64,000 nucleotides of DNA from Geofilum rhodophaeum (GCF_002210225.1 NZ_MWUJ01000003.1:1-64000); one strand, 5' to 3'. Shown: positions 8,797 to 18,846, numbered from the stretch's first letter. Made by a program: numbers and translations. The notes: a model not told the origin generated them from the sequence alone.

Positions 8797-11199
8797 TTAA
8801 AACTCCAAAATCACCCCCACCGACGGCAAAAACGTCCCCGAATAAGTCTGCAACTCCTTCAAACGATAACGCTCCGGATCCGTCCCCTGCAAAATTGGCG
8901 CATCGTTCTCATCCCGCTCCTGCAACAAACGCGGCGCATTGCGACTCTCAAAACCATACACATTTTGAATATCCAGATAAAAGCCCAGCGAGAAACGCGA
9001 GAAATAGAAACTCTTATCCACCCGCACATCCAACTGATGAAAAGGATCCAGTCGCTCCCCATTAAAGCGGTCGTAATCCAGATACTCCCGGCCCCGAACA
9101 TCCCAGGCCTCCTTCAACTCCGAGCGTTCCCGGTCAATGGGCGTATAAGGCAAAGCCCCAATGTAGCGCCATTTAAAACCCACATCCCAGTTGCGGGGGA
9201 GCGACTGCGTCAAAGTCGCCGTAAGCAAGTGGCCACTGTCCCACGACGAAGGCAGGGAATTGCCCTCCAAATCGCTGAAACGACTCTGCACCCAGGTATA
9301 AGCCAATAGATAATTAAGTCCACCCGGCGTACGTTGCTGCAACAAAAACTCAAAGCCGTAACTGCGACCGCTGCCGATCGAAAGCACCTCCTCATCGCCC
9401 AACACCCCGTAATCGGCCCCCTTACTGGCCAGAGAAATGCCATCGACCACCGACACCGGATAATCCGCATAACGCTTGTCGAAACCCTCCAACGTAGCCC
9501 GCAGCGACGAAGAAATCCGCCATTCCAGTCCCCCCACAAAATGATCGGCCCTGATGTAGCGCAAACCATTTTCCAGGTTCTCCAGCACCCCGTCGCCATT
9601 GCGGTAGCCCAAAGTCGTGTAGGCAGGCAACTGGTAATAGCGCCCCACCGAAGCATTCAGCAAGAGCGATGGCAAAAGGGTAAAGGACGCAGAGGCACGG
9701 GGACTAAGTTGCTGCAAGGGATTGTTCATGCTGCCGCCGTAGTTGGTGGCATCCAAACGAAGACCGCCCGACAGCGCCAGTCGCTCGTCCCACACGCGAC
9801 GCGAAGCAGAAGCGTACATGCCCCACTTGAAAATATTCAGCCGCGAATCGTAAGCGATTTGCTCCTGCGCATCGCCACGGTACACATTGGCCAGGGTGGC
9901 GTTGGTATAAGTCGCCAGTTCCGCATTGGCACCGGTACTGAAAGTCCATGCACCCGGATTGGCAAAATACTCAAAACGCAATTTGTTTTCAATCTCATCC
10001 GATTTGTAATCGCTGATCAGCTTGTCGGGCGAGCTCTCGTCGTTGTCGCGGTACTTATAAATGGTATTGTAAAGGTGCGAACGACTGGCCGAAAGCACCG
10101 AGTAGCTTTTGCTGTAAAAATGCTTGTACGAAGCCCCAAGCGTGTAATTCCATTGTTCAAACACCGGCAAATAGCTCAGTATATAGCGGTTTTCCTCCGT
10201 AGGTTCCAGTCCCGTATTCAAAGCAAACTCATCGATGGCCCCCACCCCCAGAAAGGTGAGCTCGTTGCGTTGGTTGATTTTGGTACGGGTCACAAACTGA
10301 AAATCATTGTAGGTCGGCAAAAAAGGGAGACCAATAATATCGAACAAAAAGTTGAGGTAGGAACGACGCACCGAAAACAGGGCCGAAGTCCGCTCGGTCA
10401 GCGGCGTATTGGCCGAAAGCGACACCTCCGAGGCACCCAGGGTGGCTTTGAGACTGGTGGCTTCGGGGTTGGGGTCGATTTGTTTCAGCTCAAAGACCGA
10501 GCTCAGGGCATTGCCCCGTGCAGCCGGAAAGGCCCCGGAATAAAAGTCCACCTCGCGGATAAAATCGACGTTCAGGAGACTGATGGGTCCGCCCGAAGCC
10601 CCCTGGGTGGAAAAGTGATTGAGCACGGGAATCTCGATGCCGTCTAAGAAGAAGCGGTTTTCGGAAGGCCCTCCACCCCGTACTATCAAATCGTTGCGAA
10701 AGGACGTGGTGCTGCCCACGCCCGGAAAGCTTTGCAGGACCTTGGCCAGGTCGCGTGCGCTCCCTGCCCCCTTCTCAATAATGTCGACCCCGATGCGCTG
10801 GAGCGATAAAGGACTCTCGATTTTACTGGCAAAGGGACTGGCTACCACGCGCACCTCATCCAATTGCTGATTGGTGGGCGTCAGCACCACCTCAAAATAA
10901 TTGCGACGTACGGCCGACAACATAATTTCTTCGGTAATGAGGGGCTCGTAACCGAGGGAGGACACCTGCAGACGGACGAAGCCGGGCGACAGGTTTTCAA
11001 AGACAAAGCGACCCTCCTCATTGCTGGTGGTGCCGGTGGTGGTTTGGTACACCACAATGTTGGTAAAGGGCAACAACTCATTGGTGTAGGCATCCTTCAC
11101 CACACCGGAGAGACTGGCTGTTTGGGCACTTACTCCGAAAACACTGCCCAAGCCAAGCAGGGCAAAGAAAGCATATTTTTTCAGCGACATACTGTTCAT
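8797..11199 (-). CDS. TonB-dependent outer membrane receptor with carboxypeptidase-like N-domain
   Basis: The 800-aa protein starts with a signal peptide (KKYAFFALLGLGSVFG, cut near VSAQ). A carboxypeptidase-regulatory-like beta domain follows (SGVVKDAYTNELLPFTNIVV ... NEEGRFVFENLSPG), then a plug domain (DLAKVLQSFPGVGS ... DLIVRGGGPSENRFFLDGIE) and a 22-strand-type barrel ending in the typical terminal Phe (GVILEF). It acts in the outer membrane importing a ligand with TonB energy. There is no SusD partner beside it, so it is not a classical polysaccharide-utilisation receptor; the ligand is unknown. The start may be this ATG or the one three codons on (MSLKKYAFF). Confidence 0.93.
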   Translation of the reverse strand: MNSMSLKKYAFFALLGLGSVFGVSAQTASLSGVVKDAYTNELLPFTNIVVYQTTTGTTSNEEGRFVFENLSPGFVRLQVSSLGYEPLITEEIMLSAVRRNYFEVVLTPTNQQLDEVRVVASPFASKIESPLSLQRIGVDIIEKGAGSARDLAKVLQSFPGVGSTTSFRNDLIVRGGGPSENRFFLDGIEIPVLNHFSTQGASGGPISLLNVDFIREVDFYSGAFPAARGNALSSVFELKQIDPNPEATSLKATLGASEVSLSANTPLTERTSALFSVRRSYLNFLFDIIGLPFLPTYNDFQFVTRTKINQRNELTFLGVGAIDEFALNTGLEPTEENRYILSYLPVFEQWNYTLGASYKHFYSKSYSVLSASRSHLYNTIYKYRDNDESSPDKLISDYKSDEIENKLRFEYFANPGAWTFSTGANAELATYTNATLANVYRGDAQEQIAYDSRLNIFKWGMYASASRRVWDERLALSGGLRLDATNYGGSMNNPLQQLSPRASASFTLLPSLLLNASVGRYYQLPAYTTLGYRNGDGVLENLENGLRYIRADHFVGGLEWRISSSLRATLEGFDKRYADYPVSVVDGISLASKGADYGVLGDEEVLSIGSGRSYGFEFLLQQRTPGGLNYLLAYTWVQSRFSDLEGNSLPSSWDSGHLLTATLTQSLPRNWDVGFKWRYIGALPYTPIDRERSELKEAWDVRGREYLDYDRFNGERLDPFHQLDVRVDKSFYFSRFSLGFYLDIQNVYGFESRNAPRLLQERDENDAPILQGTDPERYRLKELQTYSGTFLPSVGVILEF

Positions 11200-11293
11200 T
11201 TTTAGACTTCAAAATCTTAAACAAAAAACCCTTCAAAAAGTTCTAAGATCGCCCAAGATAAAGCAAAGCAGCACTTCCCCGCTTACCACCAAC

Positions 11294-11323
11294 AAAAAAA
11301 CCGCTCCTGAGAGCGGTTTTTCC
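11294..11323 (-). terminator. Rho-independent terminator after the GH43 gene
   Basis: Stem AAAACCGCTC / GAGCGGTTTT with almost no loop (CT), flanked by A-runs on one side and T-runs on the other. It can therefore stop transcription in both directions. It lies just downstream of the GH43 stop and separates that gene from the TonB receptor on the same strand. Confidence 0.85.
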
Positions 11324-11349
11324 TTCTTATTCTTCTCTATCAGGGCAAA

Positions 11350-12360
11350 TCAATCACCCAGTTCCTGACGAAAATCGGGGAAGCCGTTCTCGTCCCAGTG
11401 CAAAACACGCAAACGGGTATCCCGGTTGGGATCGTTCAGCGATGCACCTTCAATCTCTTTATAATCGCGGGCATGGTAAACCACAATGTCGGTCTTGCCG
11501 TCCTCAGCTACCGTAAAGCCGTTGTGACCGGGACCAAAGCGTCCCACTTCCTCGTTGGTGTAGAAAACGGGCTCGGGCGACTTGTTCCAGGAGGCAGGGT
11601 CCATCAGATCAGCATTCTCGTCGGCCCACAAAAGCCCCATAGCATAGGTGTGATCGGTGGCCGATGCCGAATAAGTGACAAAGATTTTACCATTTCGTTT
11701 TATTACTGCAGCACCTTCATTCACCGCGTAAGTCTGACGCTCCCACTCGTACTCCGGCTCGGTAATTACAATCTCGGGACCCTCCAAACGCAGTCCGTCA
11801 ACCAATTTGGCCATAACCAAACCCGAATTGTTGTCGGGACGGGTATTCTCCGCCCAAATAAGATAGCGTTCTCCGCGGTGCTCAAAAGTAGTGGCGTCCA
11901 GTGCAAAACCATCGCGCTCCGTTTCAATCTGCCCTTCCTCCACCCACTCTCCGGTGGTGGGATCGTCGGCGGTATTGGTCAGAGCCCACATGCGAATGTG
12001 CCAAATGTCCTCGGCCATACCCGCAGCAAAATAAATGACCCAACGACCATCTACACGATGCAATTCGGGCGCCCAAATGTGGTGACTCATCGGTCCGCTT
12101 TCGTGCTTGCGCCAAACTACAACAACCTCCGCATCGGCAATACCGGCGAGGGTCGACGACTTTCTCATCTCTATCCTGTCGTACTCGGGAGCGGTCGCTA
12201 TGTAATAATAAGTACCGTCCTCAGCCCGGTGAATCCACGGGTCGGCACGCTGGCGCACCAAGGGGTTGTCGAATTCCAATTCCTGCGGAGCAGGCGCTGC
12301 ACAAGCGTGCGCCAAAAGCAGCATAAGCACTGCCAGTGATCCGAAAAGCATCTTTTTCAT
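11350..12360 (-). CDS. Glycoside hydrolase family 43 enzyme, exported
   Basis: The 336-aa protein begins with a signal peptide ending LLLAHACAAP, which may be a loose lipobox (Cys about residue 20). The mature part reads as a GH43 five-bladed propeller: VRQRADPWIHR with the catalytic-base Asp, HHIWAPELHRVDGRWVIYFA, DATTFEHRGERYLIWAE as the acid region, and GRFGPGHNGFTVAEDG near the end. Family members cut arabinose or xylose side chains or arabinan; the exact substrate is unclear. The start at 12360 (MKKMLFGS) is chosen because the longer open frame covers the divergent promoter region and lacks a signal. Divergent from the ClC gene. Confidence 0.88.
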   Translation of the reverse strand: MKKMLFGSLAVLMLLLAHACAAPAPQELEFDNPLVRQRADPWIHRAEDGTYYYIATAPEYDRIEMRKSSTLAGIADAEVVVVWRKHESGPMSHHIWAPELHRVDGRWVIYFAAGMAEDIWHIRMWALTNTADDPTTGEWVEEGQIETERDGFALDATTFEHRGERYLIWAENTRPDNNSGLVMAKLVDGLRLEGPEIVITEPEYEWERQTYAVNEGAAVIKRNGKIFVTYSASATDHTYAMGLLWADENADLMDPASWNKSPEPVFYTNEEVGRFGPGHNGFTVAEDGKTDIVVYHARDYKEIEGASLNDPNRDTRLRVLHWDENGFPDFRQELGD

Positions 12361-12475
12361 TGTTGTTGTATTTTTGTTATAAACCATTAGCACTTGTATA
12401 TTACAAAGAAAATAAAAACATCTGTTTTTGAGGGAGGACAAATCTGTAATTGAAGACCACCCAGCGCTACATTTT

Positions 12476-12506
12476 TTTGTTTTCAATTTCAGAACAAGTA
12501 AATTCG
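12476..12506 (+). promoter_or_regulatory. Predicted Bacteroidota-type promoter of the ClC gene
   Basis: TTTG at 12476-12479, a 19-base spacer, then TAAATTCG at 12499-12506 (one mismatch to TAnnTTTG). Transcription would begin near 12512, upstream of the ATG at 12525 but downstream of the in-frame ATG at 12450. This supports the shorter start. Confidence 0.55.
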
Positions 12507-12524
12507 CACTGCCAAATAAGAAAA

Positions 12525-14315
12525 ATGCAAGCAATTACCGATTTCATAACCACCTCATTCAACCGTTTTGTAGTGTGGCGCGTAAAAAACGTGTCGCACC
12601 AAAACTTTTTGCTGGTACTGGCCATGGCCACCGGACTGTTCAGCGGACTGGCGGCAGTTACACTTAAAAATGCCATCCATGCCATTCACGGTCTCCTTAC
12701 CGAAGGATTCGATCTTACCGGGTGGAACTACCTCTACCTGCTCTACCCGATGTTTGGCATCCTCATCACCCTGCTCTTTGTCCGCTACATCGTAAAAGAC
12801 GACATCAGTCACGGCGTCACCAAAATCCTGCACGCCATCTCGCAGAAAGACTCCAACATTAAGTCGCACAACAGTTTCACCTCCATCATCGGCAGTACGC
12901 TGACCATCGGCTTTGGCGGATCGGTAGGTGCCGAGGCCCCCATTGTGCTCACCGGCGCCTCCATCGGATCTACCCTGGGCCGTTTGTTTAGGATGAATTA
13001 CAAAACCATTACCCTGCTTATTGGTTGCGGGGCAGCGGGCGCCGTGGCGGGGATTTTTAAGGCCCCTATGGCGGGCTTGATGTTTACCCTGGAGGTGCTG
13101 ATGCTCGATTTGACCGCCGTGTCCATCATACCGCTGCTGCTGGCAGCGGTAACAGCAGCTTCGGTGGCCTACTTCTTCCTGGGCGAAGGGGCAGAATTCA
13201 CCTTCCTCCTCGAATCGCCCTTCCTGCTGGAGAACCTGCCCTACTACATCCTGTTGGGGGTGCTGGGGGGACTCGTATCCCTGCACATGACGCGGGGCAC
13301 CTTGCGGCTGGAGCAGCTGATGTCAAAAGTCAGGAATCCCTGGATAAAATGGGTGGCCGGAGGCTTGGTGCTGAGCATCCTCATTTTTATTTTTCCGCCC
13401 CTCTACGGCGAGGGTTACGACACCATTTCGGCCATGCTGGCAGGCAATACCGAGGCCATTGTGGCCAACTCCTTTTTTTACGGACTCAAGGACAACGGCT
13501 ACGCCATCCTTATTTTTCTGGTGCTGATTGTGGGCTTCAAGGTGGTGGCCTCTACCTTTACCAATGCCAGTGGTGGCGTGGGGGGGATCTTTGCCCCCAC
13601 CCTTTTTGTAGGCGGGGTAACCGGCTACTTCCTGGTTTTGCTGTTGAACGACTTTGGGGCCAACCTGCCTGTATCGCACTTCACGCTGGTGGGCATGGCC
13701 GCCACCATGGCGGGCGTTATGCAAGCGCCGCTTACCGCCATCTTCCTCATTGCAGAAATCACCAACGGCTACGCCTTGTTTATACCCCTGATTACGGTAT
13801 CCACCATCTCTTTTTTAACCCACAAATACTTTGAACCCCATACCATTTACACCAAGCGTCTGGCACGTCGGGGCGAGCTCATCACCCACCATAAGGACAA
13901 GGCGGTACTCACGCTGATGCGCCTGAATAAGGTGTTGGAGACGGACTTCCTCACGGTGCATCCCGACCAAACGCTGGGCGAATTGGTGAAAGTAGTCGCT
14001 AAATCGCGCCGCAACCTCTTTCCGGTAGTCGATGCCGAACAAAAAATGCTGGGCGTAGTCATCCTCGACGACATTCGTGAAATCATGTTCAGCAATGAGC
14101 GCTATACCACCACCAAGGTGCACCACCTGATGACCATCCCGCCGGCCTTCATCGCCTGCGACGAGACCATGGACCAGGTGATGCAGAAATTTGAGGAGAC
14201 CGGAGCCTGGAACCTTCCGGTGGTAGAAAAAGGCAAATACCTGGGCTTTGTATCCAAGTCCAAAATATTTTCGGTGTACCGACGGGTGCTCATCCACTTT
14301 TCGGACGAGGAATAA
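12525..14315 (+). CDS. ClC-family chloride channel/antiporter with CBS pair
   Basis: The 596-aa membrane protein has the ClC core: FGGSVGAEAPIVLTGASIGS (a GxExP variant holding the gating Glu), GIFKAPMAGLMFTLE, and GGVGGIFAPTLFVGG as the later anion-binding GxFxP segment. About the last 130 residues form two CBS modules (FLTVHPDQTLGELVKV and VHHLMTIPPAFIACDE), which in the family bind adenine nucleotides and tune activity. It exchanges or conducts chloride across the inner membrane. Glu at the position of the internal gating residue in MFTLE suggests an exchanger, but this is only an alignment by eye. Confidence 0.93.
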   Translation: MQAITDFITTSFNRFVVWRVKNVSHQNFLLVLAMATGLFSGLAAVTLKNAIHAIHGLLTEGFDLTGWNYLYLLYPMFGILITLLFVRYIVKDDISHGVTKILHAISQKDSNIKSHNSFTSIIGSTLTIGFGGSVGAEAPIVLTGASIGSTLGRLFRMNYKTITLLIGCGAAGAVAGIFKAPMAGLMFTLEVLMLDLTAVSIIPLLLAAVTAASVAYFFLGEGAEFTFLLESPFLLENLPYYILLGVLGGLVSLHMTRGTLRLEQLMSKVRNPWIKWVAGGLVLSILIFIFPPLYGEGYDTISAMLAGNTEAIVANSFFYGLKDNGYAILIFLVLIVGFKVVASTFTNASGGVGGIFAPTLFVGGVTGYFLVLLLNDFGANLPVSHFTLVGMAATMAGVMQAPLTAIFLIAEITNGYALFIPLITVSTISFLTHKYFEPHTIYTKRLARRGELITHHKDKAVLTLMRLNKVLETDFLTVHPDQTLGELVKVVAKSRRNLFPVVDAEQKMLGVVILDDIREIMFSNERYTTTKVHHLMTIPPAFIACDETMDQVMQKFEETGAWNLPVVEKGKYLGFVSKSKIFSVYRRVLIHFSDEE

Positions 14316-14335
14316 AGCAACAATTTTAAGCATTT

Positions 14336-14369
14336 ATTGTCCGGCTCTCAGTAAAATAAGGTATTTTTG
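14336..14369 (+). promoter_or_regulatory. Predicted promoter of glyA
   Basis: The -7 element TATTTTTG at 14362-14369 matches TAnnTTTG exactly. A weaker ATTG at 14336-14339 lies 22 bases upstream. The 5' leader would be about 65 bases. Confidence 0.5.
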
Positions 14370-14441
14370 TAACGGATTAAAGCCAGAAGGGCCGCATCCG
14401 CTTACACACAATAAATTTCACAATCCTATCACAGCTGCCTC

Positions 14442-15722
14442 ATGATTAAAAGAGACGAAAAAATCTTTGAGCTGATCCAAAAGGAGCACGAGCGCCAGAT
14501 GGACGGCATCGAACTGATTGCATCAGAAAACTTTGTGAGTCCCCAGGTTATGGAAGCCATGGGCTCGGTAATGACCAACAAATACGCCGAAGGTCTGCCC
14601 GGCGCCCGTTACTACGGCGGCTGTCAGATCGTAGACCAGAGCGAAAGTCTCGCCATTGAGCGCCTGAAGGAAATCTTTGGTGCCGAATGGGCCAATGTAC
14701 AGCCCCACAGCGGTGCCCAGGCCAACATGGCGGTGTTCATGACTGTAATGAACCCCGGCGACAAGTTTTTGGGACTCGACCTGGCCCATGGTGGTCACCT
14801 CTCCCACGGCTCACCCGTAAACAGCTCCGGCCTACTGTACGAGCCCATTGCTTATGGGGTTAAGGAAGATACCGGCCTGGTCGATTACGACATGATGGAG
14901 GCCCAGGCCATCAAGCACAAACCCAAACTGATTGTGGGCGGAGCCTCTGCCTATTCGCGGGAGTGGGATTATGAGCGCATGCGGGCCATTGCCGACAAGG
15001 TAGGCGCCCTTTTGATGATTGATATGGCTCACCCGGCGGGATTGATCGCTGCAGGTTTGCTGAAAAACCCGGTGAAGTATGCACACATTGTGACCTCCAC
15101 CACCCACAAAACCCTCCGCGGTCCACGTGGCGGCATCATTTTGATGGGTAAGGACTTCGACAATCCTTTTGGCAAAACCACCAAGAAGGGAGAAATCCGC
15201 AAGATGTCCTCCCTGCTCGACTCCGCGGTATTCCCCGGTATCCAGGGCGGTCCGCTGGAACACGTCATTGCCGCCAAGGCCGTTTCCTTCTTTGAGGCCC
15301 TGCAGCCCGAGTACAAAGCTTACCAGACTCAGGTAAAGAAAAATGCCGCCAAAATGGCTGCCCTGCTCATCGAAAAAGGCTACAAAATTGTATCGGGCGG
15401 TACCGACAACCACAGTATGCTGGTGGACTTGCGGACCAAGTTTCCGGAGCTGACCGGTAAAAAGGCAGAAAACACCCTGGTACAGGCCGACATTACCATC
15501 AACAAAAACATGGTGCCCTTTGACGACCGCTCCCCCTTCCAAACCTCAGGTATTCGCCTGGGAACGGCAGCGCTGACTACAAGGGGACTGACCGAAGAAC
15601 ATATCGCTCCCATCGTGGAGTTCATCGACGAGGTGCTCTCGAATCCCGACGATGAGAAAGTACTGGCAGACGTACGCCAGCGTGTGAACAAGATGATGAA
15701 GGCCTTCCCGCTCTTTGCCTGA
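14442..15722 (+). CDS. glyA: Serine hydroxymethyltransferase
   Basis: This PLP enzyme moves the serine hydroxymethyl group to tetrahydrofolate, giving glycine and methylene-THF for purine, thymidylate and methionine synthesis. Seen: [20 protein letters not shown] at the N-terminus, the [13 protein letters not shown] motif, [25 protein letters not shown], and the PLP-lysine motif [14 protein letters not shown]. At 426 aa it has full family length. It is followed by its own strong terminator, so it appears to be transcribed alone. Confidence 0.97.
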   Translation: MIKRDEKIFELIQKEHERQMDGIELIASENFVSPQVMEAMGSVMTNKYAEGLPGARYYGGCQIVDQSESLAIERLKEIFGAEWANVQPHSGAQANMAVFMTVMNPGDKFLGLDLAHGGHLSHGSPVNSSGLLYEPIAYGVKEDTGLVDYDMMEAQAIKHKPKLIVGGASAYSREWDYERMRAIADKVGALLMIDMAHPAGLIAAGLLKNPVKYAHIVTSTTHKTLRGPRGGIILMGKDFDNPFGKTTKKGEIRKMSSLLDSAVFPGIQGGPLEHVIAAKAVSFFEALQPEYKAYQTQVKKNAAKMAALLIEKGYKIVSGGTDNHSMLVDLRTKFPELTGKKAENTLVQADITINKNMVPFDDRSPFQTSGIRLGTAALTTRGLTEEHIAPIVEFIDEVLSNPDDEKVLADVRQRVNKMMKAFPLFA

Positions 15723-15749
15723 GCAGAAGGCTCTGCTTAAACCAACCGT

Positions 15750-15778
15750 AAAGGCCGTCTGCTCGCAGACGGCCTTTT
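15750..15778 (+). terminator. Rho-independent terminator of glyA
   Basis: Perfect stem AAAGGCCGTCTGC / GCAGACGGCCTTT with a two-base loop and a T-run at the end, 28 bases after the glyA stop. Confidence 0.9.
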
Positions 15779-15816
15779 CACCCCGCCCCTTTTACCACCT
15801 CCTTTAAGCGCTTGTC

Positions 15817-16746
15817 ATGCAAGACCCGCAAACCACTCCGGTTGAACTCACCCACCTGCGCCTTTTGTCCTCCGGCAAATTCGGACGCAGCTGGCTGGTG
15901 CGTTCACCCAACCAGGAACTTTTGCTCAAAAAAGAGCTGTTCAAAACCCTGCCCAACGAGGAAGCGCTCCAGACCCTAAGGCAGGTGAAACACCCCGCCC
16001 TCCTCATTCCCGGAAAATTCACCTTCCTCGACCAAAAAACAGTGGTTTTGCGTCCCTGGCAGGAAGGCAGCACGCTAAAGGAGCTGCTGAAACAACCACG
16101 CCTATGGAGACGCTTGTCGCCCGACTTCTGGCTGAAAGCTTTTATGCATTTGTGCGGGGGCCTGGAAAAGTTGCACGCAGCAGGCTGGTTGCATGGCGAC
16201 ATCAAACCGGCCAACATTCTGATAAGGCATCAACCGGACGCTAAGCCTTCGGACTGGCAAGCCGAACAAGTCTGTCTCATCGATTTTGAACAAGCCCATC
16301 CCTTTCCGGACACCAAATCAAAACGCAGGCCCTTTGCCCTGGCCTACGCCCCACCCGAACAAATCCTGCAATTACCGCAGCTGGCGGCCCCCTCGAGCGA
16401 CCTCTTTATGCTGGCCCTCTGTCTCTACGAGGCACTAAGCGGAAAGGCCGCCTTCAGCTACCACGATCCGGAGATGCTGCTGCACCTTCAGCTGAACCTA
16501 CCCCTGCCGCCCCATCCGCGACTGTCACAAAGCTGCTTGGAGACCCTGCAAAAAGCCACTGCCCGGGAGGCCTTTCCGCGACCGGCGCGTCAGCTGGAAC
16601 AAGCTGCCATCGAAAAGCTGGTGAGCAGGGGTATGGCCCTGCGCTACCAATCTGCACCCGAATTCGCCCAGGCATTGGAAGACTTGTCGACAGGAGCCCA
16701 AAAGCAGAAAAAAAGATGGCTGGCCACTTTGTTTAAGTATTTTTAG
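15817..16746 (+). CDS. Divergent eukaryotic-like Ser/Thr protein kinase
   Basis: A 309-aa soluble kinase-fold protein. The glycine loop is SSGKFGRSWLV, the ATP lysine lies in LLLKKEL, and the catalytic loop HGDIKPANILI near residue 126 has the full HxDxKxxN set. The metal motif is IDFEQ instead of DFG. An APE-like APPEQ and the DLFMLALCLYE helix F follow. The kinase domain fills the protein; there is no transmembrane or sensor domain. The preserved Asp, Lys and Asn argue for activity despite the DFE change. The substrate is unknown, and the gene stands alone between terminators and the SDR gene. Confidence 0.85.
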   Translation: MQDPQTTPVELTHLRLLSSGKFGRSWLVRSPNQELLLKKELFKTLPNEEALQTLRQVKHPALLIPGKFTFLDQKTVVLRPWQEGSTLKELLKQPRLWRRLSPDFWLKAFMHLCGGLEKLHAAGWLHGDIKPANILIRHQPDAKPSDWQAEQVCLIDFEQAHPFPDTKSKRRPFALAYAPPEQILQLPQLAAPSSDLFMLALCLYEALSGKAAFSYHDPEMLLHLQLNLPLPPHPRLSQSCLETLQKATAREAFPRPARQLEQAAIEKLVSRGMALRYQSAPEFAQALEDLSTGAQKQKKRWLATLFKYF

Positions 16747-16814
16747 AAAGTTTTTTACAACAAGCTTGCCCCACGCTTGTTATCTTCACAGCAAAACACC
16801 TATAAACTACTGTG

Positions 16815-17633
16815 ATGTCTATAAAAAAAGCCTTCATCACCGGAGCCAGTTCAGGCATTGGTCTGGCCACCGTTCAACACCTTGTCGAAAAAGGCTGGGA
16901 AGTCGCCGCCACCCTGCGCCGGCCCGATGCCGTTCCCGAACTGCAACAACAATCCGGTGTGCGGATCTATGCGCTGGATGTTTGCGACAGCCAACAGGTA
17001 AAGGAGTTGGTACAGCAGGCCTGGCAGGATATGGGCCACATCGATGTGGTCATCAACAATGCCGGCTACGGGGCCATCGGGCCCTTCGAGGCAGCGTCTG
17101 AGGAGGCGGTGGCACGCCAAATGGACACCAATTATATGGGCACGGTCAGAGTTATACAGGCCTTTTTACCATTACTGAAGGCGCAGAAGAGCGGGGTCAT
17201 CATCAACCTCAGCTCCATAGCGGGGCGACTGGGTTTTCCGCTTTACAACATTTACAATGCCTCCAAATTTGCGGTGGAGGGCCTCACCGAAAGTCTGTAC
17301 TACGAGTTGCATCCCTTTAATATTGCGGTGCGACTGGTGGAACCGGGCCCCATCAAAACCGAGTTCAACGGTCGCTCCAAGCAGGAAGTGGTGGCGCCCG
17401 ACCATCTGGGCTATGAAGCGCTCACGACCAAGGTGCTGGGCTTCTACGACCAAATGTTTCAACATGCCGAGGAAGTGGACGTCGTGGCCCGTACCATCTA
17501 CCGGGCAGCCACCCGAAAAGGCAGTCGCATTCGCTATCCGGCCGGACGAAACGCCCAGCTTTTGCTGCTGCTCAACAAACTGACCCCAGGGGCCTGGCTG
17601 CGCCGCATCAGTCGCGCCATACTTCTGCCCTAA
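16815..17633 (+). CDS. Short-chain dehydrogenase/reductase
   Basis: The 272-aa protein has the classical SDR pattern: TGASSGIG cofactor loop near residue 10, LDVCD, NNAGYGAIGPFE, the catalytic Ser in INLSSIAG, and YNASK with catalytic Tyr and Lys. The residue after the second strand (LRRPDA) suggests NADP(H). Such proteins reduce or oxidise many small alcohols and ketones; the substrate cannot be named. The ATG at 16815 is used instead of the GTG just before it. Confidence 0.92.
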   Translation: MSIKKAFITGASSGIGLATVQHLVEKGWEVAATLRRPDAVPELQQQSGVRIYALDVCDSQQVKELVQQAWQDMGHIDVVINNAGYGAIGPFEAASEEAVARQMDTNYMGTVRVIQAFLPLLKAQKSGVIINLSSIAGRLGFPLYNIYNASKFAVEGLTESLYYELHPFNIAVRLVEPGPIKTEFNGRSKQEVVAPDHLGYEALTTKVLGFYDQMFQHAEEVDVVARTIYRAATRKGSRIRYPAGRNAQLLLLLNKLTPGAWLRRISRAILLP

Positions 17634-17703
17634 AAACCCACCTTAAAATCTGTAAGCCTCTTTTGGGGACACAGACCACACAACCATTAAAAGCTCCAAC
17701 AAC

Positions 17704-18846
17704 ATGCATTTTTTCCTGATAGTACTGGCTGTTCACGCCCTCGTTAATTTCTATCTGGCTCTCCGGGGCTGGCAAGCCCTGGAAGCCGCCCCGGCACTGC
17801 GTCCCTGGTGGACCGTCTTCATGGTCTTAATGTTTGTCGCCTATCCCCTTGGCCGCTGGCTCGAAAAACTGTGGTTTCACCCCCTGCCCATCGGTCTCCA
17901 CTGGATCGGATCCTTTTGGTTTGCCGTCATGCTCTACGCCACCTTACTGGTACTGCTCATTGATCTGGGACGACTGCTTAATCTGGCCTGGCCCTGGATA
18001 CAGGCACTGGGCGTCGACAATATGCCGCTGCTGAAACTGCGTGCGCTACTTATTGTATTTGGCGCTACCCTGCTTATTGTGGTGGGGGGACACATCAACG
18101 CCTGGTATCCCAAAATTGTGCGACTGGATCTGACCCTGCCCAAGCAGGCGGGACAACTCGAGTACCTACGCATTGTGGCAGCCAGCGACGTGCACCTGGG
18201 CACCATCATCGGTCCCCGGAAGACCGCCAAACTGGTAGCGACCATGAACAGTCTGAACCCCGATGTTATCCTCTTTGCCGGGGATGTGGTGGATGAGGAC
18301 GTAAAGCCGGTCATCAAACAGAATCTGGGCGAAAACCTAAGGCAGCTGCATGCACCCTACGGCGTGTATGCCGCCACCGGCAACCACGAATACATTGGTG
18401 GCGGCGAACCCTCCATCCGCTACCTCGAAGAACATGGAATCAAAATGCTGCGCGACACCGCCCTGCTGGTCAATGAGGCCTTCTATCTGGTGGGACGGGA
18501 AGACTTACATAAGCGCTGGGCAAAAGGTGAAGAACGAAAGTCCCTGCCGCAGATTCTGGAGGGGGTGGACCCCTCCAAGCCGCTGATTCTGCTCGACCAC
18601 CAGCCCTATCGCCTCGAAGAGGCGGAGCAGGCAGGCATTGACTTGCAGTTGTCGGGACACACCCACCACGGCCAGCTGTGGCCCTTTGGTTACATTACCC
18701 GTAAGATTTTTGAGGTGAGTCGCGGCTACCATCAGAAAGGAAATACACACTACTATGTAAGCACAGGCTTTGGCACCTGGGGGCCGCCGGTCCGCACCGG
18801 CAATCGCCCCGAAATTCTGGTGATCAACCTCTATTTTAAAGAGTAG
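17704..18846 (+). CDS. Membrane-anchored metallophosphoesterase (YaeI-like)
   Basis: The first ~140 residues contain about four transmembrane helices. The calcineurin-like catalytic domain then shows all metal motifs: ASDVHLG, FAGDVVDE, TGNHEY and LSGHTHHGQLWP. The active domain likely faces the periplasm. Similar proteins act on phospholipid or UDP-sugar-like phosphodiesters, but the substrate here is not determinable. The final bases overlap the end of the convergent cyclase-HD gene by 11. Confidence 0.88.
   Translation: MHFFLIVLAVHALVNFYLALRGWQALEAAPALRPWWTVFMVLMFVAYPLGRWLEKLWFHPLPIGLHWIGSFWFAVMLYATLLVLLIDLGRLLNLAWPWIQALGVDNMPLLKLRALLIVFGATLLIVVGGHINAWYPKIVRLDLTLPKQAGQLEYLRIVAASDVHLGTIIGPRKTAKLVATMNSLNPDVILFAGDVVDEDVKPVIKQNLGENLRQLHAPYGVYAATGNHEYIGGGEPSIRYLEEHGIKMLRDTALLVNEAFYLVGREDLHKRWAKGEERKSLPQILEGVDPSKPLILLDHQPYRLEEAEQAGIDLQLSGHTHHGQLWPFGYITRKIFEVSRGYHQKGNTHYYVSTGFGTWGPPVRTGNRPEILVINLYFKE

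Noticed and set aside
8704-9309. Open frame starting inside repeat copy B and running into the TonB gene on the other strand
   Set aside because: It is antisense to the receptor gene and begins in the repeat; composition is that of a shadow frame.
16759-16781. AACAAGC/GCTTGTT hairpin upstream of the SDR gene
   Set aside because: Seven base pairs with a nine-base loop and no T-run; could be chance, and the ACAAGC match to the palindromic repeat is too short to claim relationship.
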